NCBI RefSeq assembly: GCF_014042345.1
Contig: NZ_JACEZT010000011.1
Coordinates: 124,001 to 188,000 of the forward strand
DNA from: Rugamonas brunnea
Lineage (GTDB): Bacteria; Pseudomonadota; Gammaproteobacteria; Burkholderiales; Burkholderiaceae_D
Direction of reading: 5' to 3'
Length of the DNA stretch: 64,000 bases
How positions within the stretch are numbered: position 1 is the stretch's first letter; every line of letters begins with the position of its first letter. Positions 16,847 through 24,586 of the stretch are shown one piece after another. Position numbers and translations under genes: made by a program. Under the pieces are notes generated by a model. That model worked only from the letters and a program-made list of their open reading frames with translations, ran no database searches and had not been told where the DNA came from.

Positions 16847-18354
16847 TGCACCTCCTCGATGGTGAACAGGCTTTCCTGCGACTCCGCGTAAGCCAGCGCG
16901 TAGGCCAGCTCGCCGGGCGACTCCGCGTGCAGCGTCAACAGCGGCTGGCCGACGGCCACCCGGCTGCCCAGCGCCGCATGCATCATCACCCCGGCCGCCG
17001 GCGCAACCGGCGCGCCGGCCAGCTTGGCCAGCCGCGCCAGGCTGCGGTTATCGATGGCCACCACCTGGCCCTGGTGCAGCGCCACCAGATCGTGCGTGTG
17101 GGCCGCGCGCGGCGGTTCGCGCATGCCGCCCTGGGCGGCGCAGATGGCTTGCAGCTTGTTGTAGGCCGCGCCGCTGGCCAGGGTCGCCTCGGCCAGCGCC
17201 ATGCCTTGTCCCGGCGCCGCCTTGCCGCCCAGTTCCAGCAGGCGCGAGGCCAGCAGCAAGGCGCGCTGGCGCAAGTCGTCCGGCGCGCCGGCCTCGTTGC
17301 GCAGCACGGCCAGCACGTCCCACGCTTCCAGCGCCGGGCCGATGCCGCGTCCAACCGGTTGCGAACCGTCCGTCAGCACCGTGCTGACGGCGATGCCCAG
17401 CGCCTGGCCCACGTCCACCAGCCGCTTGGCCAGCGATTCGGCGGCGGCGGCCGAGCGTACCTTGGCCGTGCGGCCCACGGGAATGTCGATCACCACGTGG
17501 GTGGAGCCGGCCGCGATCTTCTTCGACAGCACGGAGGCCACCAGCAGGCCGTCGCTATCGAGCCCCAGCGGGCGTTCGACGCGGATCAGCAAGTCGTCGG
17601 CGGGGCTGAGCGAGACGGCCCCGCCCCAGGCGATGCAACCGCCCTCTTTCTGCACCACCGAACGCATCTTCGGCAGGTCCAGTCCCACCGGCGCCAGCGT
17701 TTCCATGGTGTCGGCCGTGCCGGCCGGCGAGGTGATGGCGCGCGAGGAGGTCTTGGGAATGGTCAGGCCGCAGGCGGCCACGATGGGCACGACGATCAGC
17801 GTCGTACGGTTGCCGGGCAAGCCGCCGACGCAATGCTTGTCCACCACGATCTCGCTGTCCCAGTGCAGGCGCTGGCCGACGCCGATCATGGAACGGGTCA
17901 GCGCGATGGTCTCGGCCACGTCCATGCGGTTGCCGGAGCAGGCCGTGATCAGGGCTGCCATTTCGATGTCGGAGTAATGCCCCTCGACGATGTCCTGCAC
18001 GATGCTGGCGGCCGCCTCGGCGCCGATGGGGCGGCCGTAGATCTTGGCCCGCACGGCGGAGAACGACATCAGCGGCGGCGCATGCTTGACGCGCACCGGA
18101 TCACCATCGGCGCCGCCCAGCGCGCGCCAGGCAGCCTCGGACAGGCCCAGTTGGCAGCGCTGGATCAGGTTCCCATGGACCACGTTGAGCGTGGCCACGA
18201 TGTGGCGGTCGCCGCGCCACACCTCCAGCCGCGATTGGGCCTCGAACCCTTCCGACCGGCAGATCGGGCAATCGCTGCGCAGGTAGACCACCGGCTCCTG
18301 GTAGGTGTCGATGCCGAGCCGGTGCAACTGCAATGCTTCGTGGGCGCGGCTCAT
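16843..18354 (-). CDS. AMP phosphorylase-type (thymidine phosphorylase family) enzyme
   Basis: 503 residues. The body contains KHCVGGLPGNRTTLIVVPIV, LTIPKTSSRAITSPAGTAD and CIAWGGAVSLSPADD. These are the phosphorylase and phosphate-binding motifs in the form typical of archaeal AMP phosphorylase (GGxPGNxT), not the DKHSTGGVGDK form of bacterial DeoA. An N-terminal domain of about 90 residues precedes them, as in the archaeal enzymes, and total length agrees. That family splits AMP (also CMP/UMP) with phosphate to base plus ribose-1,5-bisphosphate. The N-terminal domain contains a CPIC pair. Translation is coupled by ATGA overlaps to the nuclease before it and the PRPP-synthetase-like gene after it. 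A plain thymidine phosphorylase is the less likely alternative. Confidence 0.85.
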   Translation of the reverse strand: MSRAHEALQLHRLGIDTYQEPVVYLRSDCPICRSEGFEAQSRLEVWRGDRHIVATLNVVHGNLIQRCQLGLSEAAWRALGGADGDPVRVKHAPPLMSFSAVRAKIYGRPIGAEAAASIVQDIVEGHYSDIEMAALITACSGNRMDVAETIALTRSMIGVGQRLHWDSEIVVDKHCVGGLPGNRTTLIVVPIVAACGLTIPKTSSRAITSPAGTADTMETLAPVGLDLPKMRSVVQKEGGCIAWGGAVSLSPADDLLIRVERPLGLDSDGLLVASVLSKKIAAGSTHVVIDIPVGRTAKVRSAAAAESLAKRLVDVGQALGIAVSTVLTDGSQPVGRGIGPALEAWDVLAVLRNEAGAPDDLRQRALLLASRLLELGGKAAPGQGMALAEATLASGAAYNKLQAICAAQGGMREPPRAAHTHDLVALHQGQVVAIDNRSLARLAKLAGAPVAPAAGVMMHAALGSRVAVGQPLLTLHAESPGELAYALAYAESQESLFTIEEVQ

Positions 18355-19712
18355 GACAGGTCCACCTGGTCGCGGTACTCGGGCACCCGGCAATCCCAGT
18401 GCAGCTCCTCCTTGATGCGGCGGCGCAGCGCGTCGGCCGCCGGCGGTTCGCCGTGGGTGATGAAGGTGCGCTTGGGCGCCTTGCGGAAGTGGCGCAGCCA
18501 CGCCATCAGCTCATTGCCGTCCGCGTGGGCCGACAGGTTGTCGATCTGGCGCACCTGGGCGTTGAGCGGCACATACTCGCCGTGGATCTTGATCGCCGGG
18601 ACCCCTTCCAGCATGGCTGCGCCGCGCGTGCCGCCGGCCTGGAAGCCGGCAAACAGGATGGTGTTGCGCGAGTCGCCGGCGAACGCCTTCAGGTGGTGCA
18701 GCACGCGCCCGCCCGTGGCCATGCCGCTGGCGGCGATGATCACCATCGGCACCTGGCACTGGTTCAGCGCGATCGATTCCTCCACGCTGTTGACGATCTT
18801 GGCCGCGTGGCACATGGCTTCCGTGTCGTGCTTGTTAAGACGGTGCTGGTGGCGGTAGCGCATGTACAGCGCGGTGGCATCGGTGGCCATGGGGCTGTTC
18901 AGGTACACGGGCAGCACGTCCGGAATCTCGCCCTTCTGCTTCAGCTTGTAAATCTCATACAGCAGCGATTGCGCGCGGCCCACGGCGAACGAGGGGATGA
19001 TGGTCACGCCGCCACGGCTGGACGTTTCGCGTATGGTCTGGCCCAGCAGAATGGCCGGGTCGGCGGGATCGTGGATACGGTCGCCATAGGTCGATTCCAG
19101 CACCAGGTAGTCCGTCTCCTCGATCACGCGGGGGGCGACCATGATGGGGTCGTGCTGGCGTCCGAGGTCGCCGGAGAACGTGAGGCGGCAGCTGGCCGAG
19201 CGGACCGTGACGATGGCCGCGCCCAGGATGTGGCCGGCCATGGTCAGTTGCGCGGTCAGGCCCGGCACCACATCGAAAGACTGGTCGAACGGCACCGGGT
19301 GGAAGTAATCGAGCGCGCGCACAGCGTCGGCCTCGGAATACAGGGGCAGCGCGGGCGCGTGGCCGGTGTAGCCATGGCGGTTGGCGTGCATGGCTTCTTC
19401 TTCGAGCAGGTGGCCGCTGTCGGGCAGCAGGATCTTGCACAGGTCGCGGGTGGCCTCGCTGCAGTAGATCTTGCCGCGGAAGCCGTTCTTGACCAGCAGC
19501 GGCAGGTAGCCGCTGTGGTCCAGGTGGGCGTGGGTCAGGACGACGGCGTCGATTTCGTCCGGGGGCACGGGGAATTCTTCCCAGTTGCGCAGCCGCAGCT
19601 GCTTGTAGCCCTGGAACAGGCCGCAATCAACCAGGATGCGCTTGGCACCCGATTGCAGCAGGTATTTGGAGCCGGTCACGGTGCCGGTCGCTCCGAGGAA
19701 TGTCAGTTTCAT
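18351..19712 (-). CDS. Beta-CASP metallo-beta-lactamase fold RNase-like protein
   Basis: 453 residues. The metal-binding signature THAHLDHSG (HxHxDH, about residue 58) is followed by GHILGAA, FSGDLGR and ESTYGDR (beginning of the beta-CASP domain). IIPSFAVGRAQ, the IIAASGMATGGR segment, and the final HADGNEL and THGEP histidines complete the fold. This is the CPSF73/RNase J-related family of single-chain Zn nucleases acting on RNA, usually cytoplasmic. The start MKLTFLGATG is at the family's normal N-terminus. It heads a three-gene operon (nuclease, AMP phosphorylase type, PRPP-synthetase type) behind an FNR box, which suggests RNA turnover linked to nucleotide salvage at low oxygen (inference). 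Confidence 0.9.
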   Translation of the reverse strand: MKLTFLGATGTVTGSKYLLQSGAKRILVDCGLFQGYKQLRLRNWEEFPVPPDEIDAVVLTHAHLDHSGYLPLLVKNGFRGKIYCSEATRDLCKILLPDSGHLLEEEAMHANRHGYTGHAPALPLYSEADAVRALDYFHPVPFDQSFDVVPGLTAQLTMAGHILGAAIVTVRSASCRLTFSGDLGRQHDPIMVAPRVIEETDYLVLESTYGDRIHDPADPAILLGQTIRETSSRGGVTIIPSFAVGRAQSLLYEIYKLKQKGEIPDVLPVYLNSPMATDATALYMRYRHQHRLNKHDTEAMCHAAKIVNSVEESIALNQCQVPMVIIAASGMATGGRVLHHLKAFAGDSRNTILFAGFQAGGTRGAAMLEGVPAIKIHGEYVPLNAQVRQIDNLSAHADGNELMAWLRHFRKAPKRTFITHGEPPAADALRRRIKEELHWDCRVPEYRDQVDLS

Positions 19713-19766
19713 CTTCGCCTTCTTTCTTGTTGCTGAGGTTGGCCGGCGCTGCCGGCCATGCAGAGC

Positions 19767-19808
19767 AATATGAGCGGATTTAGATGCCAAAACCTTGCGC
19801 TGGATCAA
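19767..19808 (-). promoter_or_regulatory. FNR box plus -10 (class II geometry) for the nuclease operon
   Basis: On the minus strand TTGAT-CCAG-CGCAA lies at 19795-19808 (one perfect half, a second half with changes), and CATATT at 19767-19772 is centred exactly 32 bp downstream. The operon start is at 19712. Confidence 0.6.
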
Positions 19809-19812
19809 GTTG

Positions 19813-19826
19813 TTGATAATTCTCAA
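19813..19826 (+). promoter_or_regulatory. Second FNR-like box, possibly for the MgtC-like gene
   Basis: TTGAT-AATT-CTCAA, one mismatch from consensus in the second half. TATTTC at 19850-19855 lies 33 bp downstream, a weak -10. It could serve the plus-strand gene starting at 19978. Confidence 0.4.
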
Positions 19827-19977
19827 TCAAGCTGCAACTAAAGACAACTTATTTCACCCCGGCGCCATATCACCGGAACAGACAGCCGGCCAGACGGCCT
19901 GTTCAAGCGTGCCCATCCGCCGGTTCCCGTGTGCCGACTCCATTGCAACAGCCAACAATGGCAGGCATTATCCGTCC

Positions 19978-21219
19978 ATGATCTTTGAAGCCACCACCTT
20001 GACCGGACTCGGCGTCGCCTTCGGCTGCGGGCTGCTGATCGGGGTCGAGCGCGAGCGCAGCAAGGGCAGCGGGCCGACCCGGGCCTTCGTTGGCGTGCGC
20101 AGTTTCGCGCTGGTGTCGTTCATGGGCGGGCTGGCGCAAACCCTGTCGGCCAGCATGGTGCTGGTGGCGGCACTGCTGGTGCTGGCCCTGAGCGTGATCT
20201 CGCACTGGCGGGACCGCTCCGACGACCCCGGCGTGACCACGGAGCTGGCGCTGTTCCTGGCCTTCCTGCTTGGCGTGAACGCCATCGGCAACCCCGCCAT
20301 CTCGGCCGGCGCGGCCGTCGTCGTCGCTTCGCTGCTCAACCTGCGCGGGCCGCTGCACCATTTCGTGCGCGTCACGCTCAAGAGCGGCGAACTGCGCGAC
20401 GCCCTGATCCTGGCCGGCGCCGCCCTCATCGTCTGGCCACTGCTGCCCGATAAGGAAAACGCCTGGCTGCTGGGCGCCAATCCGCGCCGCATGTGGGGGC
20501 TGGTGCTGGTCATCATGACGATGCAGGGCGCGGCCCACATCGCGCTGCGCATGGCCGGTCCGCGCATGGGACTGGCGCTCACTGGGCTGGCCTCGGGCTT
20601 CGTCTCCAGCACGGCCACCATCGCCACCATGGGACAGCGCTACCGCCACGAACCGGCCCTGCTGGGCGTGACCGCCAGCGCGGCCACGCTGTCCAATGTC
20701 GCCACCTACATCCTGCTGCTGGTGGTGACGCTGACCATCGCGCCCGACCATGTGGGCCACCTGGCGCCCAGCCTGGGCAGCGCGCTGCTGGCCACGCTGC
20801 TCATCTCAGCGTGGCGCCTGCGCAGCGCGTCCGATGGCGCCACACGGCGCGGCCAGCGCATCGGCCGCGCGTTCAGTATCCGCCAGGCGCTGATCTTCGC
20901 CGCGCTGCTGAGCGGCGCGACCGGCATCGTCTCATATGCCAACGCCTATCTCGGCGCCACGGCAGCCCAGGCGGGCGCCATGCTGGCCGCGCTGGCCGAC
21001 GTGCACGCGGCGGCCAGTTCCATCCTGTCCTTGGCCGCGAGCGGCACCGTGCAAGCGCCGCAACTGGTGCCGACCTTCCTGCTGGCCGTGTCGGCCAACA
21101 GCGTGAGCAAGCTGATTGCGGCAGCCAGCGGCGGCAAGCGCTTCTTCGTGGCGGTGGCGCCAGGACTGCTGCTGATGCTGCTGGCCATGTGGCTGCCCTA
21201 CATGCTGTCGCAGTACTGA
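19978..21219 (+). CDS. MgtC/SapB-type membrane protein with DUF4010 region
   Basis: 413 residues with about ten to twelve hydrophobic helices. The N-terminus (LGVAFGCGLLIGVERERSK, then TRAFVGVRSFALVSFMGGLA) is the MgtC/SapB motif set, and the rest (DALILAGAALIVWPLLPD, GLASGFVSSTATIATMG) matches DUF4010. The MgtC name is historical; MgtC proteins modulate Mg2+ homeostasis or ATP synthase in other bacteria. A Mg2+ P-type ATPase lies 6 kb away in the same island, which may or may not be related. The start is the first ATG giving the conserved MIFEATTLTG; a longer reading from 19795 overlaps the promoter region. Confidence 0.85.
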   Translation: MIFEATTLTGLGVAFGCGLLIGVERERSKGSGPTRAFVGVRSFALVSFMGGLAQTLSASMVLVAALLVLALSVISHWRDRSDDPGVTTELALFLAFLLGVNAIGNPAISAGAAVVVASLLNLRGPLHHFVRVTLKSGELRDALILAGAALIVWPLLPDKENAWLLGANPRRMWGLVLVIMTMQGAAHIALRMAGPRMGLALTGLASGFVSSTATIATMGQRYRHEPALLGVTASAATLSNVATYILLLVVTLTIAPDHVGHLAPSLGSALLATLLISAWRLRSASDGATRRGQRIGRAFSIRQALIFAALLSGATGIVSYANAYLGATAAQAGAMLAALADVHAAASSILSLAASGTVQAPQLVPTFLLAVSANSVSKLIAAASGGKRFFVAVAPGLLLMLLAMWLPYMLSQY

Positions 21220-21243
21220 GGTCAAACCAAAGCGGCCAGCCCG

Positions 21244-22452
21244 CTACTCGTGGCGCAGCGCCTCGATCGGGTCGAGCCGGGCCGCACGGCGTGCCGGCAC
21301 GTAGCCAAACACGACGCCAATGCCGGCCGAAAACACGAACGACAGCAAATTGATGCCGGGGTTGAACAGGTAAGGTAGTTGCATTGCCCGCGCCGCCAGC
21401 ACGGTGGCGCCAGCCGCCAGCACCACGCCAGTCAGACCGCCCAGCGCAGCCAGCACCATGGCCTCGATCAGGAATTGCAGCAGCACTTCGCGCTCCAGCG
21501 CGCCGATGGCCAGCCGCAGGCCGATCTCGCGCGTGCGCTCGGTCACGCTGACCAGCATAATGTTCATGATGCCGATGCCGCCCACCAGCAGGCTCACGGC
21601 CGCCACCGCGCCCAGCAGCGTCGTCATCACGCGCGTGGCGCCGGACATGGTGTCGGCCAGTTGGCGCGTGTCGAGGATGTTGAAGTTATCCTCCTCCGTC
21701 ACGCTCAGTTTGCGCCGCTCGCGCAGCAACTGGCTCAGGCGCGCCTGCAGTGCCATGCTGTCGCTGCCCTCCTCCATCGAGATCAACAGCGTGCCCACGC
21801 GCTGGTTGCCCGTCACGCGGCGCTGCAAGGTGTGCAGCGGTACCAGCACCAGATCATCCTGGTCGTTGCCCATCGCGCCCTGGCCCTTGGACGCCAGCAC
21901 GGCCACGATCACGCACGAGAACTGCTTGATGCGCAGCCGTTCGCCCAACGGATCGCGCTGGCCCAGCAGCTCGCGCGCCACCGTCGCGCCCACCGCGCAC
22001 ACGGCGGCGCCGCCGCGCTGCTCGCCATCGTCGAATGGCCGGCCGGCGGCCAGCGTCCAGTTGGCGGCCGTCAGCCAGTCGGCGCTGCCGCCGATCACGC
22101 TGCTGGACCAGTTGCGGCCATTGGCGATGATGGTCTGGCCGCTGCGCGACTCGGCCGCCACGGCGCGGATGCCGCCGATCTGGGCCGCGATGGCTTCCGC
22201 GTCTGCCTCCTTGAACGCGGGCGCACCCGCCCCGCCGCCACCGGGCCCCATGCGCTGGCCGGGCCGCACCATCAGCAGGTTGCTGCCCAAACTGGCGATC
22301 TGGTCATGCACGGCCTGGGTCGCGCCATTGCCCAGCGTGACCATGGTGATCACGGCGCCCACGCCGATCACGATGCCCAGCATGGTGAGGAAGGAGCGCA
22401 GCAGGTTCCGGCGAATCGAACGTAGCGCCAGCAGTACGGTATTGAGCAGCAT
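21244..22452 (-). CDS. ABC transporter permease, MacB/FtsX type
   Basis: 402 residues. The N-terminal helix SFLTMLGIVIGVGAVITMVT is followed by a periplasmic MacB-type domain (about 50-275). Three C-terminal helices come next (ALLGAVAAVSLLVGGIGIMN, LQFLIEAMVLAALGGLTGVV, LLSFVFSAGIGVVFGYVPA). The MLVSVTERTREIGLRLAIGA stretch is the FtsX signature. In MacAB systems the permease transmits ATPase strokes to drive substrates through an outer membrane channel. It is the last gene of a chain also encoding the ATPase, adaptor and outer membrane factor, overlapping the ATPase by one base. Substrate unknown; macrolide, lipid or siderophore-like molecules are all possible. Confidence 0.92.
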   Translation of the reverse strand: MLLNTVLLALRSIRRNLLRSFLTMLGIVIGVGAVITMVTLGNGATQAVHDQIASLGSNLLMVRPGQRMGPGGGGAGAPAFKEADAEAIAAQIGGIRAVAAESRSGQTIIANGRNWSSSVIGGSADWLTAANWTLAAGRPFDDGEQRGGAAVCAVGATVARELLGQRDPLGERLRIKQFSCVIVAVLASKGQGAMGNDQDDLVLVPLHTLQRRVTGNQRVGTLLISMEEGSDSMALQARLSQLLRERRKLSVTEEDNFNILDTRQLADTMSGATRVMTTLLGAVAAVSLLVGGIGIMNIMLVSVTERTREIGLRLAIGALEREVLLQFLIEAMVLAALGGLTGVVLAAGATVLAARAMQLPYLFNPGINLLSFVFSAGIGVVFGYVPARRAARLDPIEALRHE

Positions 22453-23207
22453 CAGCCAGCCTCCGTCACCACGCCCACCTGCTCGGTGTTCACGCTGTCG
22501 CTGTCTATTTTGCCGTCGCGGAAGCGCACGATGCGGTGCGCGTACAACGCCATGTCCGGCTCGTGGGTGACCATGACGACGGTGATGCCCTGCTCGCGGT
22601 TCAAGGCCGCCAGCAATTCCATGATTTCGCGGCTGCGCTGGCTATCCAGGTTACCCGTCGGCTCATCGGCGAGCAGCAACGACGGCTGGGTGACGATAGC
22701 GCGCGCGATGGCCACCCGCTGCTGCTGGCCGCCCGACAGTTCGGCCGGCGTATGGTCCTCCCATCCGGCCAGGCCGACGGCGGCCAATGCGCGCGCGGCC
22801 AGCGCATGGCGCACGCTGGCGCTCTCGCCCCGGTACAGCAGCGGCAGTTCGACATTCTCCTGCGCCGAGGTGCGGGCCAGCAGGTTAAACCCCTGAAACA
22901 CGAAACCGAGGGAGCTGCGTCGCAGCCGCGCGCGTTGGTCGCGCGTGGTGGCGCCCACGTCGACGTCGCGGAACAGATAGTGGCCGCTGGTGGGCGTATC
23001 GAGCGCGCCCAGGATATTCATGGCGGTGGACTTGCCCGAGCCGCTGGGGCCCATGATGGCAACGAATTCGCCTTGCGCGATGTCGAGGTTCACGTGGTCG
23101 AGCGCCATCAATGCCGTGGCGCCGCTGCCATAACGCTTGCACACGTCGCGCAGCCGGATCAGGGGCGCTTCCGCCCCCCCGCCCTCCATGTCGTGCGGCG
23201 CGTTCAT
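22452..23207 (-). CDS. ABC transporter ATP-binding protein, MacB/LolD type
   Basis: 251 residues with complete ABC ATPase motifs: Walker A GPSGSGKSTAMN (about 60), Q-loop near GFVFQGFNLL, signature LSGGQQQRVAIARAI (about 160) and Walker B LLLADEPTGNLDS (about 182). The sequence is of the LolD/MacB-ATPase group that partners FtsX-type permeases. The start MNAPHDMEG is taken because its ATG overlaps the adaptor stop by ATGA; a longer reading of 45 residues overlaps the adaptor gene and is unconserved. Acts at the cytoplasmic side of the efflux pump formed with the neighbours. Confidence 0.93.
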   Translation of the reverse strand: MNAPHDMEGGGAEAPLIRLRDVCKRYGSGATALMALDHVNLDIAQGEFVAIMGPSGSGKSTAMNILGALDTPTSGHYLFRDVDVGATTRDQRARLRRSSLGFVFQGFNLLARTSAQENVELPLLYRGESASVRHALAARALAAVGLAGWEDHTPAELSGGQQQRVAIARAIVTQPSLLLADEPTGNLDSQRSREIMELLAALNREQGITVVMVTHEPDMALYAHRIVRFRDGKIDSDSVNTEQVGVVTEAG

Positions 23208-24586
23208 TGGGCTGCGGCGCGCTGGTCGGTGATGACCTGCATGCCTTCCTGGATGGCGTCGCCACTCACTTCCGTGTTGCGGCCATCGCTGATCCCCAGC
23301 TGCACCGTGATCGCCTGCGGCGTGTCGCCGCGCAGCACCCACACCTGGCGCTGCGTCTGGCCGCCGCCGTTGGCCACACCGGCCTGTCGCGGTGCGCGCG
23401 CGGGCAGGCGCGGCATCAACGACGCCACGATGCCGCCCGAGCCGGCCTTGCCCCCATCACGCGGCGCGAAACGCAACGCGCTATTGGGGATCAGCAGCAC
23501 ATGATCGCGCTGGGCCGCGCGGATGGTGGCCGTGGCAGTCATGCCCGGGCGCAGCGTGAGGTCGGCGTTGTCGACGTCGAGGTAGGCGACATATGTCACC
23601 ACATTGTCGGTGATGGTGGAGCCGTAGGCCACGCGCGTGATGGTGGCCGGGTACGGGCGGTTGGCGTAGGCGCTGACGGTGAACATGGCCGTCTGCCCCA
23701 GCCGCACGGCGCCCACGTCGGCCTCGTCGACGTTGACCAGCAGCCGCAGGTGATGCAAGTCCTCGGCCAGCTGGAACAAGGTGACGGCCTGCAGCGACGC
23801 CGCCACGGCGTTGCCGGGATCGACGCTGCGGCTCAGCACCACGCCATCGATGGGCGCCCGGATCGAAGCGCGCGCCAGGTTGGTCATGTCGGTCGACAGG
23901 GCTGCCTGGGCGCTGTCCACGGCCGCCTTGGCGTTGAGCACATTGGCGTCGGCGCGCGCCAGCGTGGCGCGGCCCGTGTCCATTTCAGCGCGCGACGGCA
24001 CTTTGCCGTCCGACAGGCGGGCCACTTCCTCCAGCCGCGCCAGCGCCGTCCTGGCCTCGGACTGGGTCGCCTGCGCCACCGCCACGGCGGCCCGAGCCGC
24101 CGCCAGCGCAGCGCGCGACCGCACGATCTGGTCGTTCAGCTTGGCCGTGTCCAGTTCGACCAGCACTTGCCCCTTGCGCACCTGATCGTTGATATCGACC
24201 AGCACCCGCGACACGGTGCCCGACAGCTCGCTGCCGATATTAACGGCGCGCGTCGGCTGCAGCGTGCCGTTCGCCGTCACGTTCAGCACCAGGTTGCCGC
24301 GCTTGACGGGTGTGGTCACATAAGCACCCGTCTGGGCGGCGGCGCGGTGGCTGCGCCAAGTGTAGACGCCGCCGGAGGCGGCCAACAGCAGCAGGCCGGC
24401 CAGGGTCCACACCAGCACCTGGCGCCAGCGCTTGCCGCCCTCCGCGTCCCCGAACGGGTCGGCCACGGCCGGCGCGGCGGGCGCGGCGGAAGCGCTGCGT
24501 TCGGCGGCGGCATCGGTGGGGGATGGCGCGGCGGCGGGATCGGCCGTGCCAGCGGCGGACCGCAAGGGGGTTTCGGCGAGGTTCAT
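23204..24586 (-). CDS. Efflux periplasmic adaptor (MacA/HlyD type)
   Basis: 460 residues: a cytosolic Pro/Ala-rich N-terminal stretch of about 50 residues and one membrane helix (VLVWTLAGLLLLAASGGVY). A lipoyl/barrel-sandwich half (VKRGNLVLNVTANGTLQP), an Ala-rich coiled-coil hairpin (about 145-225), the return lipoyl half (IDGVVLSRSVDPGNAVA) and a beta-barrel follow. Such adaptors link the inner membrane ABC unit to a TolC-like channel. Overlaps the ATPase gene (ATGA, downstream) and the outer membrane factor gene (ATGA, upstream). The C-terminus has a Gly-rich insertion near residue 375. Confidence 0.92.
   Translation of the reverse strand: MNLAETPLRSAAGTADPAAAPSPTDAAAERSASAAPAAPAVADPFGDAEGGKRWRQVLVWTLAGLLLLAASGGVYTWRSHRAAAQTGAYVTTPVKRGNLVLNVTANGTLQPTRAVNIGSELSGTVSRVLVDINDQVRKGQVLVELDTAKLNDQIVRSRAALAAARAAVAVAQATQSEARTALARLEEVARLSDGKVPSRAEMDTGRATLARADANVLNAKAAVDSAQAALSTDMTNLARASIRAPIDGVVLSRSVDPGNAVAASLQAVTLFQLAEDLHHLRLLVNVDEADVGAVRLGQTAMFTVSAYANRPYPATITRVAYGSTITDNVVTYVAYLDVDNADLTLRPGMTATATIRAAQRDHVLLIPNSALRFAPRDGGKAGSGGIVASLMPRLPARAPRQAGVANGGGQTQRQVWVLRGDTPQAITVQLGISDGRNTEVSGDAIQEGMQVITDQRAAAQ

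Noticed and set aside
16843..18354. Calling the phosphorylase gene deoA
   Set aside because: GGLPGNRT and length point to AMP phosphorylase type, not to the bacterial DeoA motif.
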